From: Salminus brasiliensis
Taxonomy: Eukaryota > Chordata > Actinopteri > Characiformes > Bryconidae
DNA length: 64,000 nucleotides
Assembly (NCBI RefSeq): GCF_030463535.1
Contig: NC_132880.1
Location: 38,473,342 to 38,537,341 of the forward strand
Direction: 5' to 3'
The notes beneath the pieces are model-generated. The model ran no database searches. It was not told the origin of the DNA and saw only the letters and a list, made by a program, of their open reading frames with translations. The translations under genes and the position numbers were made by a program. Below, in pieces: positions 54,170 through 64,000 of the stretch (the stretch's first letter is position 1; every line of letters begins with the position of its first letter).

Positions 54170-54650
54170 GTTAGGTCTCCCTGAGAGTGTGTGCCACGTG
54201 GTGCTCCTTTAAGCACACAGGCTCCTCTAAGTGGTACGGCGCAGGGTAGCGGGCTCACACAGCTGCAGAGTGCAGTTTGCTCGGTGACATAATCGCCACA
54301 AGTGTGTAAGAGTTTCCACTGAGGCTTGTGTGAGCAGTGGTGCGCTACAGAGCTGACGAGCAAGCCATCTCCGCTCCAGCGCTGTGGTCTGTCTGGCCTA
54401 GACACGAACCCTGCCGTTCATTATGCTGCCCCATCACACCCAGATCTAATAGAGAGGATTAAGATAGATTAAGACAGGCTAAATGGTTCAGACGAATCCT
54501 GAGTGAATTCTGCTTGCCTGAGCAGTCTGAAAGGCCATGGCCAAGACCTCACACAATTATCCTGCACGTCTGAGGTTTTGATAATAGGCGGTCAAGACTC
54601 AAAGCTAATGCTGGTGAGCTATGATAGCATTAACGTGACCGCCTTGCAAG
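54170..54650. promoter_or_regulatory. GC-richer non-repetitive block
   Basis: Noticeably more GC and CpG than its flanks, with CCACGTGG (54197 region), GCTCCAGCGCTGTGG and GGTGACATAATCG. It could be a distal enhancer or a promoter of an unannotated RNA. There is no splice or coding support. Confidence 0.25.
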
Positions 54651-54699
54651 ACTGCGTGGTGTTCAAATTCAGCCAAAATGGGTGAATGGAAGCTATTTG

Positions 54700-56050
54700 T
54701 TTCTTGGTGCATTGGTGTAGTGAACGGCCTATTATTTGTCCTCTTGTTTATGCAAGAGAACACATGGATAAACTAACAGTCTCAAATAGCAGAGAATGAC
54801 TGAGACAGTGCAGACAGAGAGATCTGCACTGTTGAAGATTTAAGAGCTTAAATAAGTGTACAAACACATCCTTCAGTGGAAATAAGACATGAGACAGAAT
54901 TAGACATATGACAGCCTTGTTTTTAAAGCCAGTTCCTGAAATGTTCAATGAAAGATATAATGCACCAGGAACTAGAATGTTAAAATAGATGGAGACAACT
55001 GTTGGTGGAAGTGAAATGTTTAAGATTAGAAGGTTTTCGCAGAACTGAAAACTTTCTGTCTGCGTCAAATTTGTAATAGATACAAAATAATAGTGTATTT
55101 CTGTGTTTCTGACTAAATATTTCCCATATATTGTTGCTATTCAGACAAAACCATGTCCAAAAGTGTAACCTTACAGAGGTCACATTCTAAAAATGTATAT
55201 ATATTTTTTGCATATCAGCACAAAGCATGCTTTTAAATTTGTCATAAAAAATTAAAATTACCCAAAAATTCATATTACTTATCAAACACAAAACACATTT
55301 TTGAAATGATTATTTTTCAATTAGTTAGAGAACAAAGTTGTCCACCCATGTGCAAAAAAATTGCCTCCTTCAAATAACTACAGTCAACATGTCACACATG
55401 GAGAAATTTAAGCTGACTCTTCTTTAAAGAACTGCTGTAAATATATCGGGACATTTTAAGCTTGTTTGAGGCCCTGTTAGTTATCTGCACTGGGTTCAAG
55501 TCAGGACGTTAACCAGGTCACAGCTAAACATTCATTTGTTTATTTTCAGCCGTTGTGGATTTGTTACAACAAAACAATATTTTTCATTTGTTTGAAAATA
55601 AATGTTTCACAAATATTTGAAACTGACATGCAATATATTCAAATATGTAATAAACAAACAACAGATGATTTAAATCTGAAGAGTAGAGGTGAAGCCAGGA
55701 TGTTCAGGGGCTGTTTAGTTTTTTTCTTTACTCATATTAATGTGAAATAACTGGCAGGCCTGTCAATATTATATACTGCACTAAAACAGGCTCTTATTCA
55801 CAACACCACACTCAGTCACCTTGTAAAACCTTTAATCTAATTTTCTGCAGTTTCTATACCACAACTGCTGCAGAGCAAATGTCTGGGGTTTGTGTAATCA
55901 GTGGGGGAGAACAAAATGGAGGGGTGGAAAATCGTTAAAAAAAAATTAAAGGTATACATTTTAAATGTAATTTTTGTAAAAATAATACCACATAAACACA
56001 TTTACTTCAAAAAACATAATTTTTACATTTTACATTTTCATTTAAACATT
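54700..56050. other. Intergenic, nothing recognised
   Basis: Strongly AT-rich, no gene or clear repeat. Confidence 0.4.
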
Positions 56051-56056
56051 TAAAGC

Positions 56057-56470
56057 ACACTATATGTGTATTGGGTCACATGCTCATTTATTGTTTCCTC
56101 TGAAATCAAGGGTATAAAAAAAGTTTATTCTGCTTCTGTTGGAGTAACTGCCTGCTGTCCAGGGAAGGTGTTCTACTTAAAGTTGGAGCATTGCTTGATT
56201 GCATTCAGCGACAAGAGCATTAGTGAGGTCAGGATTTTGGCTGATCACCTCCCCAACTCATCCGAAAAGTATTAGAAGGGGCACCATCATTCCAGAGAAC
56301 ACAGTTCCACTGCTCCACCAATGCTGAATGCTGGGGGGCCTTCTACTCCTCCAGAACCACATCTGGCATTGGGCATTGTGCCAATGGGTTCATGTTCATC
56401 TGCTCCAGAGAGTCCTATTCTATTGGTAATACTTCTCTACAGGGCAAGCTAGACAAGCTATGTTGTCTGC
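56057..56470 (-). mobile_element. MITE-A copy 6
   Basis: It starts CACTATATGTGTATTGGGTC and runs in reverse through TTGCATTCAGCGACAAGAG, CAGTTCCACTGCTCC and GGGCATTGTGCCAATGGG. It ends near ACTTCTCTACAGGGCAAGC, so the outer 5' end is missing. Confidence 0.8.
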
Positions 56471-57105
56471 ATTTCCCTAACCTTTTCATGTAGTAGCTTT
56501 CTGCAACTCTATGAGGCATTAAACTTTAGTGGTTCCTACGACCACTGTGAACATTCTCAGTATGATTCTTAGAATAGCTCATTTCCCACCAAACCACTCT
56601 GAACAAACCTTTTACATTTTGTACACCCAATCATTTTCACATCTTAACCATTTAGTTTTAGAGACATTTTAAAAAGTCCACCTTAAGGCAACCACAGTTA
56701 ATGCCTCGTATGAAAAGTGAAGGCTTACACTGTAAACTTTTCAAAAATAAGATGTTATAATAGTAGTCAGAAACAATGTCATAAAGATGAAATCGGGATC
56801 AAGTTCCATACATTTATAAAAAAATCCATAAACCATAAAAATGTCTGAACAAACAGCACAAACTGTGCATTAAACTAAATCATCAAACCACTTCCCACTC
56901 AGTACTCCACATGGCTTAGGAATAGCTTCAACACAGAAGACGTCTGTTTTTATATTTTAGATGATTGACCTGCCTTGCCCTTTGAATAACATGTTTATTG
57001 TGACTGTCATTTAAAACCTCAAGTCTCCAAAATGGCTACATTACAGGAGAAGGAAAAGACCTTCATAACTTTCAATAGAAGTTAGTGTAGAAAGATTTCT
57101 ATTTA

Positions 57106-57710
57106 CATTTACATTTACGGCATTTAGCTGACGCTTTTATCCAGAGCGACTTACATGGTTATTCATATTACAGATGTGGGCCAATGCAGTGTTAGGAGTC
57201 TTGAATCTGAATCTGAATCTGAATCAGAATCAGAATCTTTTTATTTCAGTGTGTTACACATACAAGGAATTTGTCTTGGTGAGAGCAGCACGTATGACAA
57301 GTAACAAAAATACAGAACACATATTATTTACAGTATTAAACTAAATGAAAATTACACTAAACAATAAATAGGATAGGGGATACATTTTTAAAAGTAAAAA
57401 GTACTAAAGGTAACAAAGAGCTGAAGAAGCTGAGAGATGTGAAACAGATTTAGTTGAAAAATATTATATATAGAAAGTTACAGACGACCTGAATATTTAC
57501 AGAGAGAGAACATCTGTACAGGTGTGCAAACAGGCATAGTGCAAATAGCTGTTCAGTCCAGTTTGGTACAGTTCAGTTGTATGTTTTGAGGTTTGCCCAA
57601 GGACTCTTATTGGTGTAGCGCACCCAGACTGGGACTCGAACCCTGGTCTCCAACATGAGGCAATAACTCACTGGCAGCTAGTGGTTTTATCTGTTGCGCC
57701 ACACTAACCA
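57106..57710 (-). mobile_element. SINE-B copy 2, interrupted by another element
   Basis: The tRNA-like head is at the right (complement of GCGCCACACTAACC; box B GGGTTCGAGTCCC near 57630) and the L2-type tail at the left (TTACGGCATTTAGCTGACGC). The body AGGAGTCTT...GCCCAAGGACTC is split at 57202-57589 by an insertion. Confidence 0.75.
57202..57589 (-). mobile_element. Retroelement insertion with (GATTCW)n tail, nested in the SINE
   Basis: Its left border is GAATCTGAATCTGAATC then AGAATCAGAATC. Next comes TTTTTATTTCAGTGTGTTACA and ACATACAAGGAATTTGTCTT, a widespread fish retroelement 3' end. Read on the - strand it ends in a GATTC microsatellite tail, as non-LTR elements do. The class is not certain. 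Confidence 0.6.
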
Positions 57711-58186
57711 TGTTTACATACACCCCACCAGTTTACACACACCCCTTAAAGTAAAGATGCTACTAGGAGTTCTCTGAGCAATGCCACAGAGGAACCATGT
57801 TTCATTAACCATTTTCTAATGTGAGTGTGAGGAGCCTTTAAATTGGTAAAGAATCCTTACCTCTACTTCTTTTAAACTCTTAAACACACACATACTATCT
57901 CTATTACAAGCATGGTTGTTTATGGAACCAAAAAATGTTCTTCTATGTTCTTCAAAAACCTTTTGTAGCAATTTTACTTTTAAGAGTGTACCATCATGGA
58001 ATTTAGAGAGAATGTAAAGAACAATTTCCAGATTCAAATCATGTTGGAAAAATGGCAGAAATGGAGAAATTGGCAGTAGCATCAATGTCCTGTATTTCCT
58101 GCTTTACTAGATTGCTCAGATTTACAAGCAAAATCTTCAATTCTGCAGGGTTTAAAGCACAATTACTGTTTATTACCACAATCTCT

Positions 58187-58332
58187 TAACCCTGCAAGAC
58201 TTATTAACCGCTAAGGTGTATTATTCAGTAACTACAGGGACTTCTGTACAAACTGGTGGGGGTATTCCTTGCTAACAGAACTTTGTAATAACATTTTGGG
58301 CCTGTCGACAGACCATAGGCTGTTTTAATGGT
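58187..58332 (-). mobile_element. MITE-B copy 2
   Basis: Reverse-orientation match to 51181-51345: GCTAAGGTGTATTATTCAGT, GGGACTTCTGTACAAACTGG and TTAATGGTTAA at the end. Confidence 0.6.
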
Positions 58333-58556
58333 TAATTTAACATTAAAAAATATGAAACATAAAATATGGCATCAACAAAACTGTGTAGAAACTGTGCACC
58401 TGTAGTTTGTGATCTCTGTTTTTGAACTGTTTAATTCAGTGATGAAGTCTGTTTCTCAGTAACTGACCACTATTTCTGCATTAACCAGTGTGTCTTCCTG
58501 TTGGCCACTGGCCATTACAGGAAGAATTTAAGACACTTGGGGGGGGGGGTGACTGT

Positions 58557-58686
58557 GCTGCGCTACACCAATAAGAGTCCTTGGGCAAGACTCTTAACAC
58601 TACACTGACCCACCCTCTGTAATACAAGTAACCTTGTAAGTCGCTCTGGATAAGAGCGTCTGCTAAATGCCATAAATGTAAATGCA
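58557..58686 (+). mobile_element. SINE-B copy 3 (5'-truncated)
   Basis: GCGCTACACCAATAAGAGTC, GGGCAAGACTCTTAACAC and GTAAGTCGCTCTGGATAAGA with a TAAATG tail. A G11 run precedes it. Confidence 0.75.
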
Positions 58687-59215
58687 ATGTGTATGTGATC
58701 TACTGTATTTATGCCATTTCCTACACAAAATAATGACTGAATACAATAATTAGAAATATGTTTATATGCAGTCAAGCCCAAAGTGCACACCCATACACAC
58801 ACTCAGTGGTACTGTCAATCAACATTAAAGGCCCGATACGAGCATTTTCTCTTAGTCACGTATTCACTGTACATTCTAAGGCAGCAGGCAGATGAAAATA
58901 TGGCTTTAATAACAAGTGCATTTAGCACCTACAAGAACAACAGATTTACAAAGCTTCTTAGGCCAAAGTAGGTGGTTGAAAATGAAAATTGAAACAACGC
59001 AGCCAGTCCGGGTGGTGATGAAATCGCTCCTTGATTGTTTGTTGGCTAAATTCACAAAGCTGCCTTTCAGGATGTAGATGTCTGTCAGCCAACCTTAACA
59101 AAAGTTCCTCCTTATAACAGCAACCAGCTCCATGGTCTTTAACTGTGTATAGTCAGCTGGTTCTGTTTTGTTAATAACATGCAGAAATAGTCTTATGGGC
59201 CATCAAATTAGAATT

Positions 59216-59444
59216 TAAGGTGCACGTATTTGTCACTGTACAGCGAAATGTGTCCTCTGCATTTAACCCATCTGGTAGTGAACACACACACACACACACA
59301 CGTGGGCAGCCAACTCCAGCGCTCAGGGAGCAGAGAGGGTAACTCAAGGGCCTAACAGTGGCAGCTTGCTGAGCCCGGGAATTGAAACCCACAACCCTGT
59401 TATCGATATCCCGGCGCTCTAACCGCTGAGCCACCACTGCCCCT
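59216..59444 (-). mobile_element. tRNA-derived SINE (SINE-A), complete head
   Basis: On the - strand it begins GGGGCAGTGGTGGCTCAGCG with box A TGGCTCAGCGG and box B GGTTTCAATTCCC, the internal RNA polymerase III promoter. The body includes GCTGCCACTGTTAGG, a (TG)n run, and GTTAAATGCAGAGGACAC near the end. Fragments occur at 4620 and 38300. Confidence 0.85.
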
Positions 59445-59469
59445 TCTTCACATAATTTTATGCTGATAT

Positions 59470-60110
59470 CATTATTACTGGACAGATAATGGATGGATAA
59501 TCAGACATTTTCTTGAAGAATTCCCTGACACAGAGCAGGATTTATAGTTCCCTAATTGGTATCTATGTATCTAGGTCCTGATGCAGCAAAGCATGTAAAA
59601 ACCATTGCACTACCACCACCATGCTTCATAGTTGGAATAAGGTTTTTATTTTAAAATGCATATTTTCGCCATGCATATTTTCGCCATGCATATTTTGCTC
59701 CACTTGATTCAGAAGTCCTTAACACATTGTTAACACAGAACTCCAGGAGGTGTTTCTTGGTAAAGCTTAGAAAACCTTTTTAAATTCTTCTTGGAAAGCA
59801 ATGGTTACTACTGTACTGTTGAGCCATAGATTCCATTCTTTCTTAGTATTGTTCTGGGAGTCATTTACACTGATCATAGCTGGGGCATGGGCATGCAGTT
59901 CTTTAGATGCTGTTTTTGGGTCTTCGTCACTTCCTGGATGGTTTGACAGCTACAGTTTCAAGATATCTACATAAAAGGTTTGGTTGCAGTTGCTATTAAG
60001 AAGAGGTAACCAGCAATAACTTGTCACAAGATCCCATAAAATGAAGAAGAAACAGTGGTCACTGGCCTGTGATGTCCTTTATACCCATCCACACATCACA
60101 CATATTTCTC
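59470..60110. mobile_element. Degenerate DNA-transposon remnant
   Basis: Phrases such as CACTACCACCACCATGCTTC, TTCTGGGAGTCATTTACACT and CTTCCTGGATGG are typical of decayed fish DNA transposons of Tc1 or related type. It contains a small tandem triplication, CATGCATATTTTCGC, at about 59658-59696. Confidence 0.45.
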
Positions 60111-60172
60111 TGGTCATATATGTCCATCTTTGGCCTCTTCAATCCTCTTCTTATTTCTTCTTTATCCTTTAG

Positions 60173-60225
60173 CTGAAAAGCCCTCTTCTTTTGGTTTATT
60201 TGAGGTCACTGCTGATTCACAACGT
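60173..60225 (+). other. Exon-like segment 1, unassigned
   Basis: A very good pyrimidine tract and CCTTTAG precede it, and GTAGGG follows. In one frame it reads EKPSSFGLFEVTADSQR, phase 1 in and 0 out. The opposite strand also has an open frame here with its own acceptor-like site, so the strand is uncertain. No family recognised. Confidence 0.15.
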
Positions 60226-60552
60226 GTAGGGAAAGCATCAAACCATTGTGGAGGACACAACAGAAATGGATGTGACCAGTAATACACTGTTAGACCGTCC
60301 AGTGCCTGAAAACAAGAGAAAGGACCAATTATTTTATGAAAACCCATAAAACTGAAGAAAGATCAGTCCTGGATGCTTATGATGTCAGTGTTAGCGTATG
60401 ACAAATGTGTGAATTGTTCTCCTTTTACACACTGCTGATGATGTTAGGAGGACAAGAAGATAAGACTTTCTACAAAGAGATGTAAAGTGATAAGATGGGT
60501 TTCCACTAAAAGTAATGTTGCAAAAATGTTATCTTTCTTCCTGAATTCCTAG

Positions 60553-60647
60553 AATGATGGCTTAGAAGCATCAAATAAAGTTTCAGTACTTAAAAAGAAG
60601 AAGAAACGCTCACAGCTCTGTGAGATAAAGAAAAAGGCCATGCTTGG
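60553..60647 (+). other. Exon-like segment 2, unassigned
   Basis: It follows TTCTTCCTGAATTCCTAG and ends at a perfect GTAAGT. It is open in frame 0 with a basic run KKKKKRSQLCEIKKK that looks like a nuclear-localisation signal; phase 2 out. The lysine run may simply reflect an A-rich stretch. No homologue recognised. Confidence 0.2.
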
Positions 60648-60855
60648 GTAAGTGTGATGGCAAACCATTATCATGACACGTTACACAAGTGGATTGAAAT
60701 GTATGGTGAAAGTAAAGATAGTAGGAGACTCGTCTGATATCCATTTTCTCACAGTCATTTGGAAGATGTTGTGTGCCCACTCACGAACACTGAAATCACC
60801 CTATTGCTGCTTTAAAGGGGAGAGACCATGAATCAGAAAATACAGAAGTACTCAC

Positions 60856-60978
60856 ACAAAGCTTCACGGTTTCTCAGGCGTTGAAGAGAAGGGTTTGGGG
60901 AGGTGTCCTCAATTTTACAATCAGAATTAATGGCCATCAAAGGTTGTGTCCTGCTCTCCACCAACAGGCCGAGCATCT
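60856..60978 (-). other. Exon-like segment on the - strand, unassigned
   Basis: On the - strand it lies between TGTTATAG and a GTGAGT donor, open throughout, with MLGLLVESRTQPLMAIN and PSLQRLRNREAL. Its composition looks protein-like, but nothing is recognised and no downstream in-phase exon was found. Confidence 0.18.
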
Positions 60979-61379
60979 CTATAACACACAGTGAATGCAC
61001 ATGTGAAGTTTAGGCTATTCTGGTTTGAAACGAGGTCAGTGCCCTTTGTAATAAGGTTATCTGTAAACAGGAGCTAACCAAGAGAATGCAATACTAGGTG
61101 TTATACACGCAATAAGTCAATCTCCCTCTCTCTGACACACACAGACGCACACTGGGGTTTCTTTTGACTTGTGTAGTAGACTGACTAAAACCATCAGTAA
61201 ATAATATAAAAATGTTTCTCAAATAAAAACATCATATTTTTGTAAAGTACCTCATACTATATGTCTTAAAAAAGATTTTTTTATTTAAATGTTTTTTTTT
61301 TATTCCGTATATTTTTACTTTTACTTTCTAACTCTAGCATAGCTTTACATAACAGATGTATTTGTGACTGTCTTATTTT

Positions 61380-61425
61380 AACACACACACACACATGTGT
61401 ATATTTATATATATATAAATATCTG
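61380..61425. repeat. (AC)n/(TA)n short microsatellite
   Basis: ACACACACACACAC followed by TATTTATATATATATAAA. Confidence 0.8.
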
Positions 61426-61637
61426 ATCAGGCAATATATACACTGATCAGGCAATTCCCAGAAAAAGTACAGTGGACAAGATTTTCCAAAATAACGTAGC
61501 TATGCGGACACCGGCACAAGCAAACAGGCGTTGGAGAGAAGTGATGCTAGAAATCAGTCAGTTAGCGATTTAGCCTAGCATGAATATTCAGCTTTTGCTT
61601 CATGTGCTGCTTGAATAAACTGTAACTTATACACGTG

Positions 61638-61797
61638 TAACCCCTTAAAAGGCCTAAGACCGGTGGTCCAAAAGTGTAATACAAACTTTTATTATCAGAG
61701 AATAGCCCCACCAGTTTGTACAGACGTCCCTGTAGTTACTGAGTGATACACCTTAGTGTGTAATAAGCCTTGGAGTGCTAAGGGGTTAATCAATTTC
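61638..61797 (+). mobile_element. MITE-B copy 3 (best ends)
   Basis: It begins TAACCCCTTA and ends TAAGGGGTTA, a perfect 10-bp terminal inverted repeat about 160 bp apart, with the shared core ACCAGTTTGTACAGACGTCC. TTAA overlaps the right terminus, as in piggyBac-type elements. Confidence 0.7.
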
Positions 61798-62098
61798 AGC
61801 TGCAGATACTAGCTAACGTTTGTGAGCTCAACTTAAAATGTAATGTTGATTAAACTCAAATGCAGAACAAAAAAAACAAAAAAAAAACAACAACATTTCT
61901 TTTAACTAAACAACATGCTACTATGTTAAGTTGGCCAGTGCAGTAAAGATGATCTTAAGCACTTTTGTGAAACTGGATAGTACTGAATAGCTGAATAGCT
62001 GAATAGCTGTAACAGGGTTGAACTGCTTTCATACACCACAGTGCTGTGTGGCACAGCTTAACGTCAGCCTTGCAGTAATTTGCTGTAATTACAGAAAA

Positions 62099-62482
62099 TA
62101 CACTATATGTCCAAATATTTGTGGACACCCTTTCTAATGAATGCTTTCAGCTACTTTAAGCTGCACCCATTGCTGACACAGAAGTGCAAATGCGCACACA
62201 CAGCTTGTCTAGTCCCTGTAGAGAAGAATTGCCAAAAGAATGGGACTCTCTGGAGCAGATAAACATGAACCTAATGGCACATTGTCTAATGCTAGGCGTG
62301 GCCTAGAGAGGTATAAAGCCCCCCAGCATTGAGCTGTGGAGCAGTGGAACTGTGTTCTTTGATATGATGATGCTTCATCCAGTACCTAAGTTGAGGATTT
62401 AGGGATGAGGTGTGGCAATCCAATCTTCTCAGTCCTGACCTCACTATTGCACAGGCGTTCCAATACTTTTGTACGTATAGTA
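62099..62482 (+). mobile_element. MITE-A copy 7
   Basis: It begins ATACACTATATGTCCAAATA and ends CCAATACTTTTGTACGTATAG, about 384 bp, with GAGAGGTATAAAGCCCCCC in the middle and an internal deletion relative to copy 5. Confidence 0.85.
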
Positions 62483-63468
62483 TGCCCCCAGAGAATGTGA
62501 TTTCACAATGCAATGATGATTATCGTACTTTACTTTGAAAACTTTACTGTGTTAAATATGGGGAATTAGATATAACACAAGACACAGACAACACTAGACA
62601 AAGTGTAAATAAGCAAGATAATGCCTTACAGTAACATGCACTAACAAAACTAGGCTCAAAGCTCAACAGTACCTACGGACAGATGGTACAATGTCTAAGA
62701 TTGTTCTGCGCAGTACAGAGTACTGCAGAGTTTTGCATGTTACATGTGCTAAAAATTAACTTCCTTTGCTGCCAACACAACTGATGCAACTAATAATTTA
62801 AAGTACAGGCTATTTCTGAGATGAACTGTCATATCACACAAGACATAGTTCAAGTGATAGGCTGCCCATGGGCAATATTAAGACATTTAAAGATATGGAA
62901 CATATGAAGTTTCCACTGAACTTTTCTGAGAGATATTTCAAAACGTGTCAAATGGGTGGTTCACGCTGCCTAACCATCAAAGTTTTCACATGTATGTCAA
63001 GTGCACATACTGTATAACCATGTGTGCTGTATGGGCATGCAGGAACTAGTGCTAGATAAAGTAAGATGGAGTAGCATTTATCATGGCCGGAGCATTACGT
63101 GTGTAATAGAAACACTACCTTTTCATGGTGGTCCATCCATTGTAGACATTTAGTTTATCTGTGGAGAGATTCCATAGAACTATGTATTTTTATTACTGAG
63201 TCATATATGGCTACACATATCTGATAAAAAGAACATGGTCAGTGGTTCGTGTGTCTTCCTCATTTCACCAGAGGAAGTGTGCAGCCAGACACTGCGTTCA
63301 CACATTTAGACTCGAGCCTCATACTGAAATGGTCAGTACAGGGTGTTCTGCAGGACCTTCAGTGTCTTCTGCTGATCCAGCCTAAGCAGATCTTACTGGG
63401 CCACCGGTTGTCTGCATGGAAGCAGCTACACAGGTCCACCTACGATGACTGGCCTGCCTTCACTGCAG

Positions 63469-63523
63469 TTCAGTGTTCTCTAATGATGAGGGGATATGTG
63501 TCAGTTTAACAGCTGAAGCAGAG
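63469..63523 (+). other. Exon-like segment 3, unassigned
   Basis: It lies between CCTTCACTGCAG and GTAAGT. Starting with one base to complete a codon, it reads SVFSNDEGICVSLTAEAE, phase 1 remaining in and 0 out. That phase fits the 2-base overhang of segment 60553-60647. No family recognised. Confidence 0.18.
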
Positions 63524-63914
63524 GTAAGTGACACTTTGGGCTTTTCTTTGGGCTCTTTGACTGTTCAAAGTATTTCTCTGGGTGCCAAGATACAAGGTAT
63601 GATTACGGTAGTATGTGACAAGCTAAAAGAGGACATTTCACCAGGCGTAGGGTTACAACGGCCAAATACAGCTTGCCATTGCTTTTCACACTGTCGCAAG
63701 TCTGATAGTTCATTTAAGGTTACCTCCTCTTGTGCAAATATAACACCATTGTAAACCAAGTAGGTCATTTACGATAGAATACTGCAAATTCTGATGCAGG
63801 CGGGTTTACCCATATGTGTTTTTTCAAACCCTTAGTGTTAATACTGGGCCCCTCACCATGCTAATGCGTGTGGTGGTCTGTGGTAAGGCCTTAACATGGG
63901 CTTGCTATTTCTAG

Positions 63915-63956
63915 CACCTCCTAGCAGTTAACCTAGTTAAGCCTAAAGAACTGTGG
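63915..63956 (+). other. Exon-like segment 4, unassigned
   Basis: Forty-two bases between GCTATTTCTAG and GTAGAT are open in phase 0 (HLLAVNLVKPKELW). Short enough to be chance; listed because its phase continues the preceding segments. Confidence 0.1.
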
Positions 63957-64000
63957 GTAGATCTACACATTTTTCTCTTAAATTAAATGTTTAGATTAAA

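Noticed and set aside
59216..59444. tRNA gene, suggested by boxes A and B
   Set aside because: The tRNA-like head is followed by an unrelated body and a TG run, and fragments occur elsewhere, so it is a SINE.
63469..63523. Assignment of the right-edge segments to sla, the syntenic neighbour
   Set aside because: A faint likeness to an SDEGG-type SH3 segment was considered, but the key tryptophans are absent and the basic segment has no place in that protein.

Overview
This is vertebrate nuclear DNA, almost certainly from a teleost fish. The genes are intron-rich with GT-AG splice sites. The intergenic DNA is full of fish-type Tc1/mariner remnants, tRNA-derived SINEs, L2-like LINE pieces, MITEs and CA/TA microsatellites. 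The repeat mix looks otophysan (characin/catfish-like), but that is an impression and the species cannot be named from the sequence.

Two genes can be assembled completely. On the + strand (about 12.9-25.3 kb) lies ndrg1, N-myc downstream-regulated gene 1. It has two alternative TATA-driven first exons and 13 shared coding exons, giving proteins of 393 or 380 residues. It ends in an expanded set of phosphorylatable decapeptides. On the - strand (32.3-25.2 kb), tail-to-tail with it, lies ccn4 (wisp1). Its five coding exons match the domain plan signal peptide-IGFBP-VWC-TSP1-CT, 359 residues. NDRG1 next to CCN4 in convergent orientation is also the arrangement on human chromosome 8q24, so this is conserved synteny. 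The a/b paralogue assignment cannot be decided here.

Layout. 0-12.8 kb: intergenic, with Tc1-derived debris, several fold-back elements, a GATC-rich minisatellite, a GC-rich patch with clustered HIF-core motifs, and a long minisatellite carrying TTAGGG once per unit just upstream of the ndrg1 promoter. 12.8-25.3 kb: ndrg1. 25.2-32.4 kb: ccn4, with several transposons in its introns and a CRE-containing promoter. 32.4-60 kb: a long gene-poor stretch of Tc1 elements (one nearly full length), L2 fragments, SINEs, MITEs and nested insertions, separated by non-repetitive blocks that could hold enhancers. 60-64 kb: a few exon-like segments with good splice sites that I could not assign to any gene.

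The two genes do different jobs. NDRG1 is a cytoplasmic stress, hypoxia and differentiation-linked alpha/beta-hydrolase-fold protein without a catalytic serine. CCN4 is a secreted Wnt-responsive matricellular protein. Nothing here resembles a bacterial, viral or defence system. The most unusual items are the TTAGGG-bearing minisatellite, the dual promoter and uORF of ndrg1, the conserved CRE of ccn4, the nested transposons, and the unassigned exon-like chain at the right edge.
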